DNA of 64,000 bases from Marinomonas balearica (GTDB taxonomy: Bacteria; Pseudomonadota; Gammaproteobacteria; Pseudomonadales; Marinomonadaceae). A program made the translations under genes and the position numbers. Where the stretch lies: the NCBI RefSeq assembly GCF_004362145.1, contig NZ_SNXC01000012.1:417733-481732 (forward strand), in the 5' to 3' direction. The notes beneath the pieces were generated by a model, which was given only the letters and a program-made list of their open reading frames with translations, was not told where the DNA came from and did not search any database. Below are positions 55,239 through 64,000 of the stretch, piece after piece (within the stretch, counting starts at the first letter, position 1; every line of letters begins with the position of its first letter).

Positions 55239-55793
55239 CTAGGCACCTACACTAATAGTTTGGCCTAATGCTGCTTCAGGGCTGATATTGTATTGGGTTG
55301 CTAAACTAGTACCTTGATTTGAGTTCGCTGAAAATGAAGTTTGGTTGGCAATGTTAGCGGCCGCCAATGTTTGGGTATCGTCAGAATCGTCTAATTGCGA
55401 CGTTTCAGTGTTTACGCTATTCGGTTGCTCTAAAGCAGGAGCTGCAATGATTTGTTCAGCAGTCTCTGCTTCCTCTTCTTCTACAATCGTTGGAGTGGCT
55501 TCTGCGGACGTTGTCGCAGAGCTAACTTCTCTTAATTCGGCTTGGTTTGCAGCCGCAAGATCGCGTTGTTCGTTTTGTGCTTGTGACGGGTCAGATGCAC
55601 TTGATTCAAAAATTGTGGTGCGTTGTTGAGTTTCCAGCGCGAGTTGTCGGGCAGTATCCGATAAGGAAACTTGAACATCCGGTGTGTTTGGTATTGGGCT
55701 ATCTGTGTCAATGGACGCATCTGTGCCTGTCGCTACAGATTTAGGGGACGCCACTTGAGAAATAACTTGATTTGAGATTGCATCAATCGCCAC
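55239..55793 (-). CDS. Acidic low-complexity protein of unknown function
   Basis: 184 residues starting at GTG behind a perfect GGAGGTG. It is rich in Ala, Ser, Thr, Gln and Glu with an acidic run (TIVEEEEAETAEQ, about residues 104-116), and has no signal peptide, membrane segment or Cys. The middle (SLSDTARQLALETQQ) resembles the N-terminal part of small flagellar-associated or uncharacterised proteins, but I cannot name a family. It is convergent with trmA (18 bases between stops) and divergent from serA. The perfect ribosome site and the long open frame argue that it is real. Confidence 0.65.
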   Translation of the reverse strand: MAIDAISNQVISQVASPKSVATGTDASIDTDSPIPNTPDVQVSLSDTARQLALETQQRTTIFESSASDPSQAQNEQRDLAAANQAELREVSSATTSAEATPTIVEEEEAETAEQIIAAPALEQPNSVNTETSQLDDSDDTQTLAAANIANQTSFSANSNQGTSLATQYNISPEAALGQTISVGA

Positions 55794-56010
55794 AATGCAC
55801 CTCCGCTGGTTGAATAATGATCATTCTAGGCGCTTTTCTTCCATTCTGCCACCTGAATTGCGCAGAAAATATGCAAGTGTGTTTGCCTTGCGAAGAATTC
55901 ATAGCATATATCTAAACATTCATATGTTGTAATCACGACAATTTCTCATGTTGTGATATCATATCGCGCATAATTTGTCCCTCCACCACCATAGAGAAGT
56001 CAGAGAAGCT

Positions 56011-57240
56011 ATGAGCAATAACTCATTAGACAAAGCAAAAATTAAAATCTTGTTATTGGAAGGCGTGCATCAATCAGCACTGGATGCTTTAAATGCGGCT
56101 GGTTACCAAAATATCGAATACCATAAAACCGCGCTATCGGAAGAAGAGCTCATCGAAAAAATTTCGGAAGCGCACTTTATTGGTATTCGTTCGCGTACTC
56201 AGTTAACCGAAAAAGTACTTGCACATGCAAACAAACTTGCAGCAGTGGGTTGCTTCTGTATCGGTACAAACCAAGTCGATCTCGACGCTGCTTCTGCTAA
56301 AGGCATTGTTGTTTTCAATGCTCCGTATTCCAATACGCGAAGCGTTGCAGAACTTGTAATTGGTCAATTGATTTTGTTATTGCGTGGTGTGCCTGAGAAA
56401 AATGCGATTTGTCACCGTGGTGGATGGATGAAGTCTGCGGTGGGTTCGTATGAAACACGCGGTAAGCGTTTAGGTATTATCGGTTATGGTAGCATCGGTA
56501 CTCAGTTATCTGTACTTGCTGAATCACTAGGCATGGAAGTGTGTTTTTATGACATTGTCACTAAGCTTCCACTGGGTAATGCTCGTCAGGTTAAATCTTT
56601 GAAAGAGCTGCTTTCTACGAGCGATGTTATTAGTTTGCATGTACCTGAAACAATGTCGACTAAAATGATGATCGATGAAAAAGAAGTGTCTCAAATGAAA
56701 GACGGCGCTATTTTCATTAACGCATCACGCGGAACGGTTGCAAACTTGGAAGCGGTTGCAGAAGCAATTAAAGCGGGTCAACTGCGTGGCGCTGCTGTGG
56801 ATGTATTCCCAGTAGAGCCTAAAAGTAATACTGAAGAGTTTGTATCGCCTTTGCGTGGGTTAGATAACGTTATTCTGACGCCGCATGTTGGTGGTTCTAC
56901 CATGGAAGCCCAAGAAAATATTGGTGTTGAAGTGGCAGAAAAGCTAATTCAGTTTTCCGATGTGGGTACTACGATTGCTGCAGTTAACTTCCCTGAAGTG
57001 GCTCTTCCTGCACAAGCGGACATGCACCGTATTTTACATGTTCATGAAAACCGTCCTGGGATATTGTCTAAAATTAACTCTGTCTTTTCAGATAATAACA
57101 TCAACATTTCTGGCCAATACTTACGTACGACTGAGTCGTTAGGTTACATGGTGATGGATGTGAATGCTGAAATGGGTGAACTTGCTCTAGAGAAAGTTAA
57201 AGAAGTGGATGGCACTATTCGCGCTCGCGTGTTGTTCTAA
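56011..57240 (+). CDS. serA: D-3-phosphoglycerate dehydrogenase
   Basis: About 409 residues from the ATG at 56011 behind AGAGAAGC. It has the Rossmann site (LGIIGYGSIGTQLSVLAESLGM), catalytic Arg (INASRGTVANLEAV), Glu (VFPVEPKSN) and His (LTPHVGGSTMEAQ), then a C-terminal ACT domain (ENRPGILSKINSVFSDNNINISGQYLRT) that senses serine. It begins serine synthesis from 3-phosphoglycerate. It is the short E. coli-type form. A strong terminator follows. Confidence 0.95.
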   Translation: MSNNSLDKAKIKILLLEGVHQSALDALNAAGYQNIEYHKTALSEEELIEKISEAHFIGIRSRTQLTEKVLAHANKLAAVGCFCIGTNQVDLDAASAKGIVVFNAPYSNTRSVAELVIGQLILLLRGVPEKNAICHRGGWMKSAVGSYETRGKRLGIIGYGSIGTQLSVLAESLGMEVCFYDIVTKLPLGNARQVKSLKELLSTSDVISLHVPETMSTKMMIDEKEVSQMKDGAIFINASRGTVANLEAVAEAIKAGQLRGAAVDVFPVEPKSNTEEFVSPLRGLDNVILTPHVGGSTMEAQENIGVEVAEKLIQFSDVGTTIAAVNFPEVALPAQADMHRILHVHENRPGILSKINSVFSDNNINISGQYLRTTESLGYMVMDVNAEMGELALEKVKEVDGTIRARVLF

Positions 57241-57256
57241 TCCTATTTCGAGACAT

Positions 57257-57287
57257 AAAAAAACCAGTCATCGTGACTGGTTTTTTT
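57257..57287. terminator. Bidirectional terminator between serA and chemoreceptor gene
   Basis: CCAGTCA (57264-57270) pairs with TGACTGG (57274-57280) around TCG, flanked by A7 and T7. It serves serA and can also end the convergent gene at 57337. Confidence 0.92.
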
Positions 57288-57336
57288 ATGTCTAATTAAA
57301 CGTGCTTTCAGTAAGCGCATAATGACACGCTTAACT

Positions 57337-59310
57337 CTATATGCCCAAAGTGGACGTAATGTCACTGATTTTCCGTTTGATTTGATTTGTCATGGTGGAT
57401 AAGAATTGTTCAGATTCTTCTGCTTGCAAACGGATTTTATCGACTGATTGGTTCAGAGAGTTCATTCCAAGTTTTTGGTCGGCAGCGTAGCCCGTCGCTT
57501 TTTGGGATAAATGTGATGATTGTTGGGACTTCTCAAGAACATCTTCCGCAGAGTGGCCTAGATTTGTTGTTAGGTTGCGTTGCTCACTGGTGGCGGACTC
57601 AATTAAGTTTAGATTTTTTCTCAGTAAATCCGTTGATGAGGTTAAGCTATCAAAAATGGCTGTGATTTCACCGAGAGATTGCTGAGTTCTACTTGAAAGG
57701 TTACGCACCTCTGTTGCTACCACGGCAAACCCTCTTCCATGCTCTCCCGCTCGCGCAGCTTCAATCGCCGCATTTAATGCCAGTAGGTTGGTTTGCTCAG
57801 ATATATCACGTATCCCACTCACAATGGACGTTGCATTTGAAACAGACGATTCTAGATTCATCAATGCGTCTTTACTTGCATGCAGGCGTAATACGGTTGT
57901 GTTGTTTGCTTCAGCCAGCAATTGAGCTTGTTTTCGACTTTGTTCCATCGCTGTGCTGGTATCGACTGCGTAGTTTTCAACTTCTTTAGCTCGTACTTCA
58001 GCTTTACTCGCTAAAACATCTACTTGAGCGGTAAGTTCCATTGTTTCATCTAATGCTTGGCGTGTGGATAAGCTGCTTTCGTGAACTTTGCCAAATGCAT
58101 TTAACATCTCATTTAAGGACTGCGAAATATTTTTTAGCTCAACTTCTCGCTTTAATTTTTGTTGCTCAATTTGCTCTAAATATTTGTTTAGATAGCGTGT
58201 AACGTCAGTAAGTTCATTACGTCGTTTAGGCTGTTCTAATGTGGTCGTGTTTTCATCTTCGGTTAAGGATTTTACGGCGTTGAACAGGTTTTTAGCACTG
58301 TTTACAACAACTTTGCTTTGGAATAAGTGGGTCGCTATGGTGGTCATAAGCATGATCATCAAGAAAATGCTAAACGCAATAATGGTGTGCTGTTGAGTTT
58401 GTTGTGCGGAAAGTTCTATCGCATCTACACCAGATGCTAAAGCGTCTTCCAACTTACGAATTTGGCTACGAATTAACGCTTGTGTTTCTGTTATCTGAGC
58501 AACGGTGTTTTGGCTGTTTTCGACGTCTTTTAAATAACGGTTTGACCATGTTAAGAGTTCATTCTTGGTCTCTTCCAAGGGATCTTCAATTGATTCTGAA
58601 TCCGTATTTTCCTCTTCTCCCCACCCCATAAGAGCGGCAAGGTCATCGCCCGTATCTTCCTCATCTATGCTTTCAGTTGCCAGTACGGGTAATTCGTTAA
58701 GGCGATTTACAGCGTTAATTAGTTGATTATTTGCGTTAGTCAGGAGTTGTTTGTTGTCGTGACTGGGTGCGTTTAAGTAGGTTGTTTTTGCGATGCTCAA
58801 ACTTGTCAGTGCTACATAAAGCTCGCCTTGAATCAGCAAGTAACTTTGGGTTTTCTCTGCAGGGTACTGTTCTATGAATTGATTGATTAAGGTGTGTAAG
58901 TAATCCATAGATAGGATGGTTTGACGTTCATTGTTTTCAATCAGTGCAAGCGGGTTTCCAGACAACTTTCCTGCTGCGCGAACATCTGTTTTTAGCGTTT
59001 CTAAGATAACGTCTAAGCGGGATTTTATCGGGCTTTGAATATTTTCAGGCAAAGATTTTAGTAAAGGATAAATGGTGTTAGTAATGTAGTGTTCAGACGC
59101 TTGTAGTTCTGATGCTTCACCGGTCGCAAGATAGCTCTCAATTTTTTGCTTCAATGTAATAGCGGAAGCTTCCCATACTTTAGTGTAGGCATTGTTTTGA
59201 TCAAAGTTGCCTTGGAACTTTAATAAGCTCCAAAGTAAAAGTGCAACTAAAATCAGCGCGATTGCGACGTAGCTAAAGGTGGTTACTCGAGTTACATGTG
59301 CAATTTTCAA
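57337..59310 (-). CDS. Methyl-accepting chemotaxis protein with acidic periplasmic insert
   Basis: The 657-residue receptor has membrane helices at about 13-33 and 310-332, a mostly helical periplasmic region with an unusual acidic tract ([19 protein letters not shown], about residues 205-240), and a coiled-coil signalling domain with the conserved tip ([30 protein letters not shown], about 500-530). The HAMP region is poorly recognisable. It should feed a chemosensory CheA. It is monocistronic and divergent from the polyamine-type ABC operon, whose substrate it might sense. Ligand unknown. Confidence 0.88.
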   Translation of the reverse strand: MKIAHVTRVTTFSYVAIALILVALLLWSLLKFQGNFDQNNAYTKVWEASAITLKQKIESYLATGEASELQASEHYITNTIYPLLKSLPENIQSPIKSRLDVILETLKTDVRAAGKLSGNPLALIENNERQTILSMDYLHTLINQFIEQYPAEKTQSYLLIQGELYVALTSLSIAKTTYLNAPSHDNKQLLTNANNQLINAVNRLNELPVLATESIDEEDTGDDLAALMGWGEEENTDSESIEDPLEETKNELLTWSNRYLKDVENSQNTVAQITETQALIRSQIRKLEDALASGVDAIELSAQQTQQHTIIAFSIFLMIMLMTTIATHLFQSKVVVNSAKNLFNAVKSLTEDENTTTLEQPKRRNELTDVTRYLNKYLEQIEQQKLKREVELKNISQSLNEMLNAFGKVHESSLSTRQALDETMELTAQVDVLASKAEVRAKEVENYAVDTSTAMEQSRKQAQLLAEANNTTVLRLHASKDALMNLESSVSNATSIVSGIRDISEQTNLLALNAAIEAARAGEHGRGFAVVATEVRNLSSRTQQSLGEITAIFDSLTSSTDLLRKNLNLIESATSEQRNLTTNLGHSAEDVLEKSQQSSHLSQKATGYAADQKLGMNSLNQSVDKIRLQAEESEQFLSTMTNQIKRKISDITSTLGI

Positions 59311-59623
59311 ATTATCACTCTCTTAATTTTATATTCTTTGAGGAATATCGTTCAAGTTATTTACTAAGTGTTACAAAGCGTAAACAAATGTATTAAAAGA
59401 TTGTGACGCTAATGTTTCAAATTCAGGATATGTGTAAGCCAAATTCTTAATATTACCTGTAGTTATTTCATTTGACTTTTCTTATAGCTAATTTGTCATT
59501 AAAGTGTCATGCTTTTTATATACTGTAATTGTAGTTCAAATTCAGTACTTAGAGTTTACGCCGAAAAAGTGATTACTTTCGGATGTTCATTCAATGAGTC
59601 AAATCGAAATAGGAGTGTTTAAG
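59311..59623 (+). other. Divergent intergenic region with promoter candidate for PotD-type operon
   Basis: The 313-base gap between the chemoreceptor and the ABC operon. TTGTCA (59493-59498) and TATATA (59517-59522), 18 bases apart, are a good rightward promoter candidate about 100 bases before the binding-protein ATG. Near 59561-59583 CCGAAA and TTTCGG form a small dyad before the ribosome site. No gene was found. Confidence 0.45.
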
Positions 59624-60736
59624 ATGACTCTGTCTCGTCGTCAGTTTGTAAAAGGAGCATCCGTCGCGGGTGCGGTAGCTGCAACCCCTTTTTCTATAAA
59701 TAAGGCCATCGCAGCTAATAAAGAACTGCGTATTTATGCGTGGGCTGGTTACATTACCGATGAAATGTTGGCGGACTTTAAAGCCAAAACAGGCATTAAT
59801 ACTACGTTTATTCCTCATGGCACAAATGATGAATTAATGAATTCATTGCGTGCAACGGATGGCACAGGTTTTGACATCATTATGCCAACGGTCGACCGTG
59901 TTCCGGGTTATTTGGATTTTGATTTGGTACAGCCGTTAGATACGAGTCGTATTAAATGGGACGGTTGCTTGGACAGCGCAATTGCAGGTTCCGAAGTTGG
60001 CGGTGTGATTGACGGAAAGCGTTATTTTGCACCTTCCGATTGGGGTACGGAGGCGATTGCCTACAATACTGAATATTCGGATGTTGACCCTAAAAAATTG
60101 AGTTATGGCGATCTTTGGAAACCAGAGCATGCTGGCGGTGTAACTGTTCGTGGGCATTCTGCACTTGTGGGTATCGGTTTGTGGCTAGAGAACATGGGGA
60201 AACTTCCATACCCACTTCTTGAGTCTTACAAAAATGAAAAAGCCATGCGTGCCAATTTTGATGTGATTTTAAAAGAAGCCGTCAAACATAAAGACATGAT
60301 TGCTCAGTACTGGTCAACGGAGAACGAAGCACAAGGTGCGTTCCGTGCGAACGGGGCCATAATTGGTCAGACTTGGGATAGTACTGCATTTAAGTTGGGT
60401 CAAGAAGGAGAGCCTGTTGCTTATGGTGCGCCGAAAGAAGGTGCGCTGGCTTGGATGGAAGGCTTTGTTATTCCAAAAAATGCGAACAATGTGGATTCTG
60501 TTTACGAGTTCATCAATTGGTATTACACACCAGAAGCGGGCTCGATGTTCGTGAAAGCGACGGGCTTCAATTCTACCGCCAAAGGTGCTGCCGATCTTCT
60601 ACCTGAAGCTACTAAGCAGTTCTTTAAGGATTCGTACAGTGAGCAAGACTTGGCCAATTTATGGTGGTGGCCAATTCAAGATCCATGGTACGTAGCACTG
60701 CGTAACGAATATCAAGATCGTTATTTATCTGCATAA
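59624..60736 (+). CDS. PotD-type ABC substrate-binding protein with Tat signal
   Basis: About 370 residues from the ATG at 59624 behind AGGAG. The N-terminus TLSRRQFVKGASVAGAVAA is a twin-arginine signal (SRRQFVK), so the protein is probably exported folded. The mature part (KELRIYAWAGYITDEMLADFKAKTGI) is the spermidine/putrescine-binding family PotD/PotF. The rest (DWGTEAIAYNTE, WPIQDPWYVALRNEYQDRY) fits that family. It supplies substrate to the ATPase and permeases that follow. The ligand could be a polyamine or a related amine or amino-acid derivative. Confidence 0.87.
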   Translation: MTLSRRQFVKGASVAGAVAATPFSINKAIAANKELRIYAWAGYITDEMLADFKAKTGINTTFIPHGTNDELMNSLRATDGTGFDIIMPTVDRVPGYLDFDLVQPLDTSRIKWDGCLDSAIAGSEVGGVIDGKRYFAPSDWGTEAIAYNTEYSDVDPKKLSYGDLWKPEHAGGVTVRGHSALVGIGLWLENMGKLPYPLLESYKNEKAMRANFDVILKEAVKHKDMIAQYWSTENEAQGAFRANGAIIGQTWDSTAFKLGQEGEPVAYGAPKEGALAWMEGFVIPKNANNVDSVYEFINWYYTPEAGSMFVKATGFNSTAKGAADLLPEATKQFFKDSYSEQDLANLWWWPIQDPWYVALRNEYQDRYLSA

Positions 60737-60754
60737 ACTTTTATAGTGAGTATT

Positions 60755-60786
60755 AAATGCCCGCTGAATTTATTCAGCGGGCATTT
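60755..60786 (+). terminator. Strong intra-operon hairpin after the PotD-type gene
   Basis: AAATGCCCGCTGAA (60755-60768) and TTCAGCGGGCATTT (60773-60786) pair perfectly over 14 bases around TTTA, 18 bases after the stop. Only three T bases end it. As in the other two ABC operons of this window, it separates the binding-protein gene from the transporter core. Confidence 0.75.
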
Positions 60787-60861
60787 CGCGTTTCTACAGC
60801 AAGTCGGCACTTTCAGATTAGGCTCATTATTTTCAATATAAAAACATTTTCGAGAGGCAAC

Positions 60862-61944
60862 ATGGACAGTAGTGTTCACTTAGATAACGTTGTTATGCAG
60901 TTTGGAGATTTTACTGCTGTTCAACAAACGGATTTAAAAATTGAATCCGGCGAATTTTTTAGCTTTTTAGGGCCATCTGGTTGTGGAAAAACGACCATTC
61001 TCAATATGATTAGTGGTTTTCTTGATCCTACTCGCGGGTCTGTGTGCATCGGTGGTCAGGATATGCGTGGTGTGCCTGCAAATAAACGACCAACCTCGAT
61101 GATTTTTCAGAACCTTGCGTTGTTTCCACTAATGACGGTGGCAGAAAATATCGAGTTCGGTTTGGAGGTTCGCGGTGTATCCAGAGTTGAACGAAAGAAA
61201 GCCTCTGATCGATTGCTTGAACTGGTGGCTCTAGAAGGCAGCGGTACAAAGAAAGTATCGGAGCTTTCAGGTGGGCAGAAACAGCGCATCGCGATTGCAC
61301 GGGCATTGGCTGTTGAACCACAAGTGCTATTGTTGGATGAACCTTTGTCTGCATTGGATCTTAAGCTGCGCCAGCATATGAGGACTGAGCTTAAAGAGAT
61401 CCAAAGAAAAACCGGCATTACCTTTATTTATATTACGCACGATCAGGGTGAGGCACTTACCATGTCTGATCGAGTTGCGGTTATGTCGGCGGGTAAGCTA
61501 CAACAGGTTGCCGATCCTATAGCCTTGTATCGAGACCCTAAGACGGCGTTTGTTGCCTCATTTGTTGGTGAAAATAACGGTATTGCAGGCAGTGTAGTCA
61601 GTTCAGATGGAAATACCACGATGATCGATGCGGGAGAACTTGGTATTTTGTCTGGTCGTTGTCAGTCTGTGCTCAGTCAAGGAAGCCGGGCAACCCTGTT
61701 TGTTCGTCCGGAACAGTTGCATCTTGGTGGAGAGGGTAACAATCATTTAGCGGCTAAAGTCGAAGAGGTGAACTTTGAAGGTTCATACTTGACGTTAAAT
61801 TCCACCTTGTCGAACCAACAGCCCATATCGGTTCAGATGGGAGCTAGCCAATATTCCGACCGTTTCGCTCATGGAAGTGATCTACAATTGTCTTTTCAAG
61901 GTGAAAGTGCCGTTGTTATATCCGGAGAAGCCGAGCATGTATAA
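60862..61944 (+). CDS. PotA-type ABC transporter ATP-binding protein
   Basis: About 360 residues from the ATG at 60862 with GAGAGGC upstream. Walker A is GPSGCGKTT, the signature LSGGQKQRIAIARA and Walker B LLLDEPLSALD, followed by the switch region (FIYITHDQ) and a TOBE domain near the C-terminus (LFVRPEQLHLG). It powers the PotD-type importer. The next gene starts inside its end (ATGTATAA, 8 bases). Confidence 0.9.
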   Translation: MDSSVHLDNVVMQFGDFTAVQQTDLKIESGEFFSFLGPSGCGKTTILNMISGFLDPTRGSVCIGGQDMRGVPANKRPTSMIFQNLALFPLMTVAENIEFGLEVRGVSRVERKKASDRLLELVALEGSGTKKVSELSGGQKQRIAIARALAVEPQVLLLDEPLSALDLKLRQHMRTELKEIQRKTGITFIYITHDQGEALTMSDRVAVMSAGKLQQVADPIALYRDPKTAFVASFVGENNGIAGSVVSSDGNTTMIDAGELGILSGRCQSVLSQGSRATLFVRPEQLHLGGEGNNHLAAKVEEVNFEGSYLTLNSTLSNQQPISVQMGASQYSDRFAHGSDLQLSFQGESAVVISGEAEHV

Positions 61945-62824
61945 CCAACTCAAAGACCGTTTTGGCGGACCTTTGTCGGTTGGTATTGTTGCGCTTATCG
62001 CAATATGGCTAATTGGTATGGTGATCTTGCCGCAGCTTTTGATGGTGGACTATTCTTTCCGCCCTAACTTGTTGCCCGCTGAAATGGGTAGCGAGAAAGA
62101 CGTCTACTCGTTAACGAACTATGAAACCTTGTTTAACAACGGCATTCATTTGACTATCTTTCTTAAAACGATTTGGTCGAGTGTTCTCGTGACGTTTCTC
62201 ACGTTAGTCGTGAGTTACCCCTTGGCGTTTTATTTGGCAAAGGTAGCAACACCTAAGCAGGCTGCGTTTTGTTTGTTGCTATTGATTATTCCTTTTTGGA
62301 TCAATGAAATTCTACGTACGTTTTCTTGGTACATTATTTTGGCCTATAAAGGTCCACTTAATGCATTGCTTCTTAGTCTAGGCATAATTCATCGCCCAAT
62401 ACGGTTTCTATCAGGAGATGGAGGGGTCATGATTGGTATGGTCTATGCCTATATCCTCTTTATGATCTTCCCTATTTATAATGCGATTGAGAGTCTAGAT
62501 ACCAACCAAGTAAAAGCTGCTCGTAATTTGGGAGCGGGTTGGATTCGTACTCATTATCGAGTCATTATTCCACACGCTAAGCCGGGTATTGCTACGGGTT
62601 GTATTATGACCTTTATGCTTGCCGCAGGCAGTTATGCCGTTCCTGCTTTATTGGGATCGCCGGGGAGTCGTTGGTTTACTCAAATTATTTATAACTGGTT
62701 TTTTGAGGGTGGAGATTGGAACCAAGGCGCAGCCTACGCGTTTTTGCTGTTGATAATCTGTATCGGTTTTATCGGGTTAGTGATGAAACTCTTTAAAGTT
62801 GGATTAGGGGACATTGCTCGATGA
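61937..62824 (+). CDS. PotB-type ABC permease
   Basis: About 295 residues from the ATG at 61937 (GGAGAAG upstream); the frame is open further upstream but inside the ATPase gene. Six membrane segments and the coupling loop DTNQVKAARNLGAGWIRTHYRVIIP identify a PotB/PotH-type channel subunit. It overlaps the ATPase by 8 bases and the next permease by 4 (ATGA). Confidence 0.9.
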   Translation: MYNQLKDRFGGPLSVGIVALIAIWLIGMVILPQLLMVDYSFRPNLLPAEMGSEKDVYSLTNYETLFNNGIHLTIFLKTIWSSVLVTFLTLVVSYPLAFYLAKVATPKQAAFCLLLLIIPFWINEILRTFSWYIILAYKGPLNALLLSLGIIHRPIRFLSGDGGVMIGMVYAYILFMIFPIYNAIESLDTNQVKAARNLGAGWIRTHYRVIIPHAKPGIATGCIMTFMLAAGSYAVPALLGSPGSRWFTQIIYNWFFEGGDWNQGAAYAFLLLIICIGFIGLVMKLFKVGLGDIAR

Positions 62825-63621
62825 AATCAGAAACCCTATTAAAATATTCAATTCGCTTCTATATCGGTTTCTTCTTTTTATACCTATTTACACCTCTGAT
62901 TGTTATGGGGCTTGCGACATTCAATGACAGTCGGTTTCCAACTGTTTCACCTTGGAGGGGGTTCACACTTAAATGGTTTGAAGCATTGGCTCAAGATGGT
63001 GGTATGTGGGCGGCGCTTTTGAATAGCATTATTGTTGCAGCTGGAGTGCTTATCGTTGCCGTGCCGATTGGTGTTGCTTGTGCGCTTTTCTTGTCGACAG
63101 TCCAAGGGAAAAGTAAAACCTTTATATACTCGTTAATGATGTCGCCGTTGTTGACCCCCGGAGTCATTGTAGGGATATCCACGCTGATATTTTGGAAGGG
63201 GTTGTCTGTAAGCGGAGGTATCGTATTGACTGTGATAGCACAGACAACCTTTATAGCGGCTTATGTGATGTTGATGGTACTTGCCCGATTACAGCGCTTT
63301 GATCGAACATTAGAAAATGCTGCGCTGAGTTTGGGGGCGAATCAGTGGCAAACCTTTAGACGAATACTTCTACCTTATCTAAAGCCCGCCATAATCTCAG
63401 CGGCGGCGATTGCATTCCTTCAATCATTTGAGAACTACAACACCACGTTATTTGTTAAAGGGTACGATACAACGCTAACGGTTTATATTGCATCAAAGGT
63501 GAGAACGGGATTAACGCCCGCCGTAAATGCGCTTGGACTCGTCATGATATTGCTAACGGTGGTTCTTGCGGTTGTCTATGAACTAAAACGTCGTCGAGAA
63601 AGCGAAGTGCAAAACACGTAA
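62821..63621 (+). CDS. PotC-type ABC permease
   Basis: The 266-residue permease has about six membrane segments and the coupling loop RTLENAALSLGANQWQTFRRILLPYLKP. The segment FTPLIVMGLATFNDSRFPTVSPWRGFTLKWF is characteristic of PotC/PotI subunits. It is the last gene of the operon and is followed by a strong terminator. Confidence 0.9.
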   Translation: MKSETLLKYSIRFYIGFFFLYLFTPLIVMGLATFNDSRFPTVSPWRGFTLKWFEALAQDGGMWAALLNSIIVAAGVLIVAVPIGVACALFLSTVQGKSKTFIYSLMMSPLLTPGVIVGISTLIFWKGLSVSGGIVLTVIAQTTFIAAYVMLMVLARLQRFDRTLENAALSLGANQWQTFRRILLPYLKPAIISAAAIAFLQSFENYNTTLFVKGYDTTLTVYIASKVRTGLTPAVNALGLVMILLTVVLAVVYELKRRRESEVQNT

Positions 63622-63682
63622 TGTGTTAAGCGCGTCAGACTTTATCATCTGTTTGGTGTCTCTTTGATACTTACAACTAAAT

Positions 63683-63708
63683 AAAAAACGCCTAATAAGG
63701 CGTTTTTT
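63683..63708 (+). terminator. Terminator of PotD-type ABC operon
   Basis: AAAAAACGCC (63683-63692) pairs with GGCGTTTTTT (63699-63708) around TAATAA, 61 bases after the last permease. It isolates the operon from the rRNA promoter. Confidence 0.92.
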
Positions 63709-63801
63709 ATTTGATATCGTACAAATATTGAACTAAAACTACCTTCCACAAGGTGTAATGTTACCAATGAATGACTTTTTTATTAAATATTGAAAAAATG
63801 C

Positions 63802-63829
63802 TTGCGTAAAAAAATCTGGAAGGTAATAT
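63802..63829 (+). promoter_or_regulatory. P1-type rRNA operon promoter
   Basis: TTGCGT (63802-63807) and TAATAT (63824-63829) are 16 bases apart, preceded by an A/T-rich stretch (63770-63800) like an UP element. The following ACGCACCCACTGACACGGA is very close to the E. coli rrn P1 start region (CCACTGACACGGAAC, recalled). A promoter for rRNA under growth-rate control is the natural reading. Confidence 0.8.
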
Positions 63830-64000
63830 ACGCACCCACTGACACGGACAACCACTCAGAACAACGAGTGAGACACTAAGAAGAACACTTCTAAGTAACC
63901 GAATCGGTACGCTCTTTAAAATAGATAATCAGATAATTTGTGTGGGCGCTCGCTGGAGACTTCTAAAAAATTAAAGTCTTTGATGAGTGAACACGTCAAT
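63830..64000 (+). other. rRNA operon leader with boxA antiterminator; 16S lies beyond window
   Basis: The leader contains GCTCTTTAAAA (63911-63921), the boxA antitermination element, then TGTGTGGGCGCTCG and GAGTGAACACGT near the window edge. All match my recollection of the E. coli 16S leader, where 16S begins some tens of bases further. No mature rRNA is in the window. AAGAAG-AACA-CTTCT near 63880-63894 may be a boxB-like hairpin. Confidence 0.88.

Overview
The window looks like a chromosomal segment of a marine gammaproteobacterium of the Oceanospirillales, most like Marinomonas. This is judged from protein character, the moderate base composition, and gene blocks shared with Pseudomonas (rsmD–M16-like–ftsY–ftsE–ftsX–rpoH, tonB-like–gshB, metX–metW–rdgB–hemW, tkt–epd–pgk–fba). 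No transposase, integrase, phage gene or CRISPR array was seen. Nearly everything reads as core or stable accessory genome.

Region 1 (1–17.4 kb) is sugar uptake and its control. A leftward glucose-type ABC operon (gtsA-B-C-D, cut at base 1) is followed by a REC-like/GGDEF/EAL protein and an OmpR-type two-component system that resembles GltR/GtrS of Pseudomonas. A rightward PfkB sugar kinase and an alpha-glucoside operon (aglE-F-G-K-A plus a LacI-type regulator) come next. A perfect 29-bp inverted repeat sits between the response regulator and the kinase.

Region 2 (17.4–31.6 kb) holds a TRAP-type solute-binding lipoprotein coupled to a membrane GGDEF/EAL protein, with no TRAP permease nearby. 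It also holds a Mn exporter behind a yybP-ykoY manganese riboswitch, a BCCT osmolyte transporter, hemW–rdgB–metW–metX, a chemoreceptor, rsmD and a catalytically defective M16-like protein.

Region 3 (31.7–48.5 kb) is housekeeping: ftsY-ftsE-ftsX, rpoH, a TonB-like protein, gshB, an OmpA/TolC pair, rsmE and metK. metK has a leader with mutually exclusive terminator and antiterminator helices. The carbon block tkt, epd, pgk, fba and a tRNA-Leu(UAG) gene follow.

Region 4 (48.5–54.0 kb) is the most interesting part. A LuxP-like periplasmic binding protein is followed by a LuxQ-like membrane sensor whose kinase and receiver modules appear to have lost their catalytic residues. Next come the MTA/SAH nucleosidase mtnN (the Pfs step before LuxS in AI-2 synthesis) and an unrecognised predicted outer-membrane protein. 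All are on one strand with short gaps.

Region 5 (54.1–64.0 kb) has trmA, an unknown acidic low-complexity protein, serA, a second chemoreceptor and a PotD/A/B/C-type ABC operon with a Tat signal on its binding protein. The window ends inside the leader of an rRNA operon: a P1-like promoter and boxA are visible, and 16S rRNA should begin just past base 64000.

All functional calls come from reading the sequence and from recalled family motifs. No database search was run.
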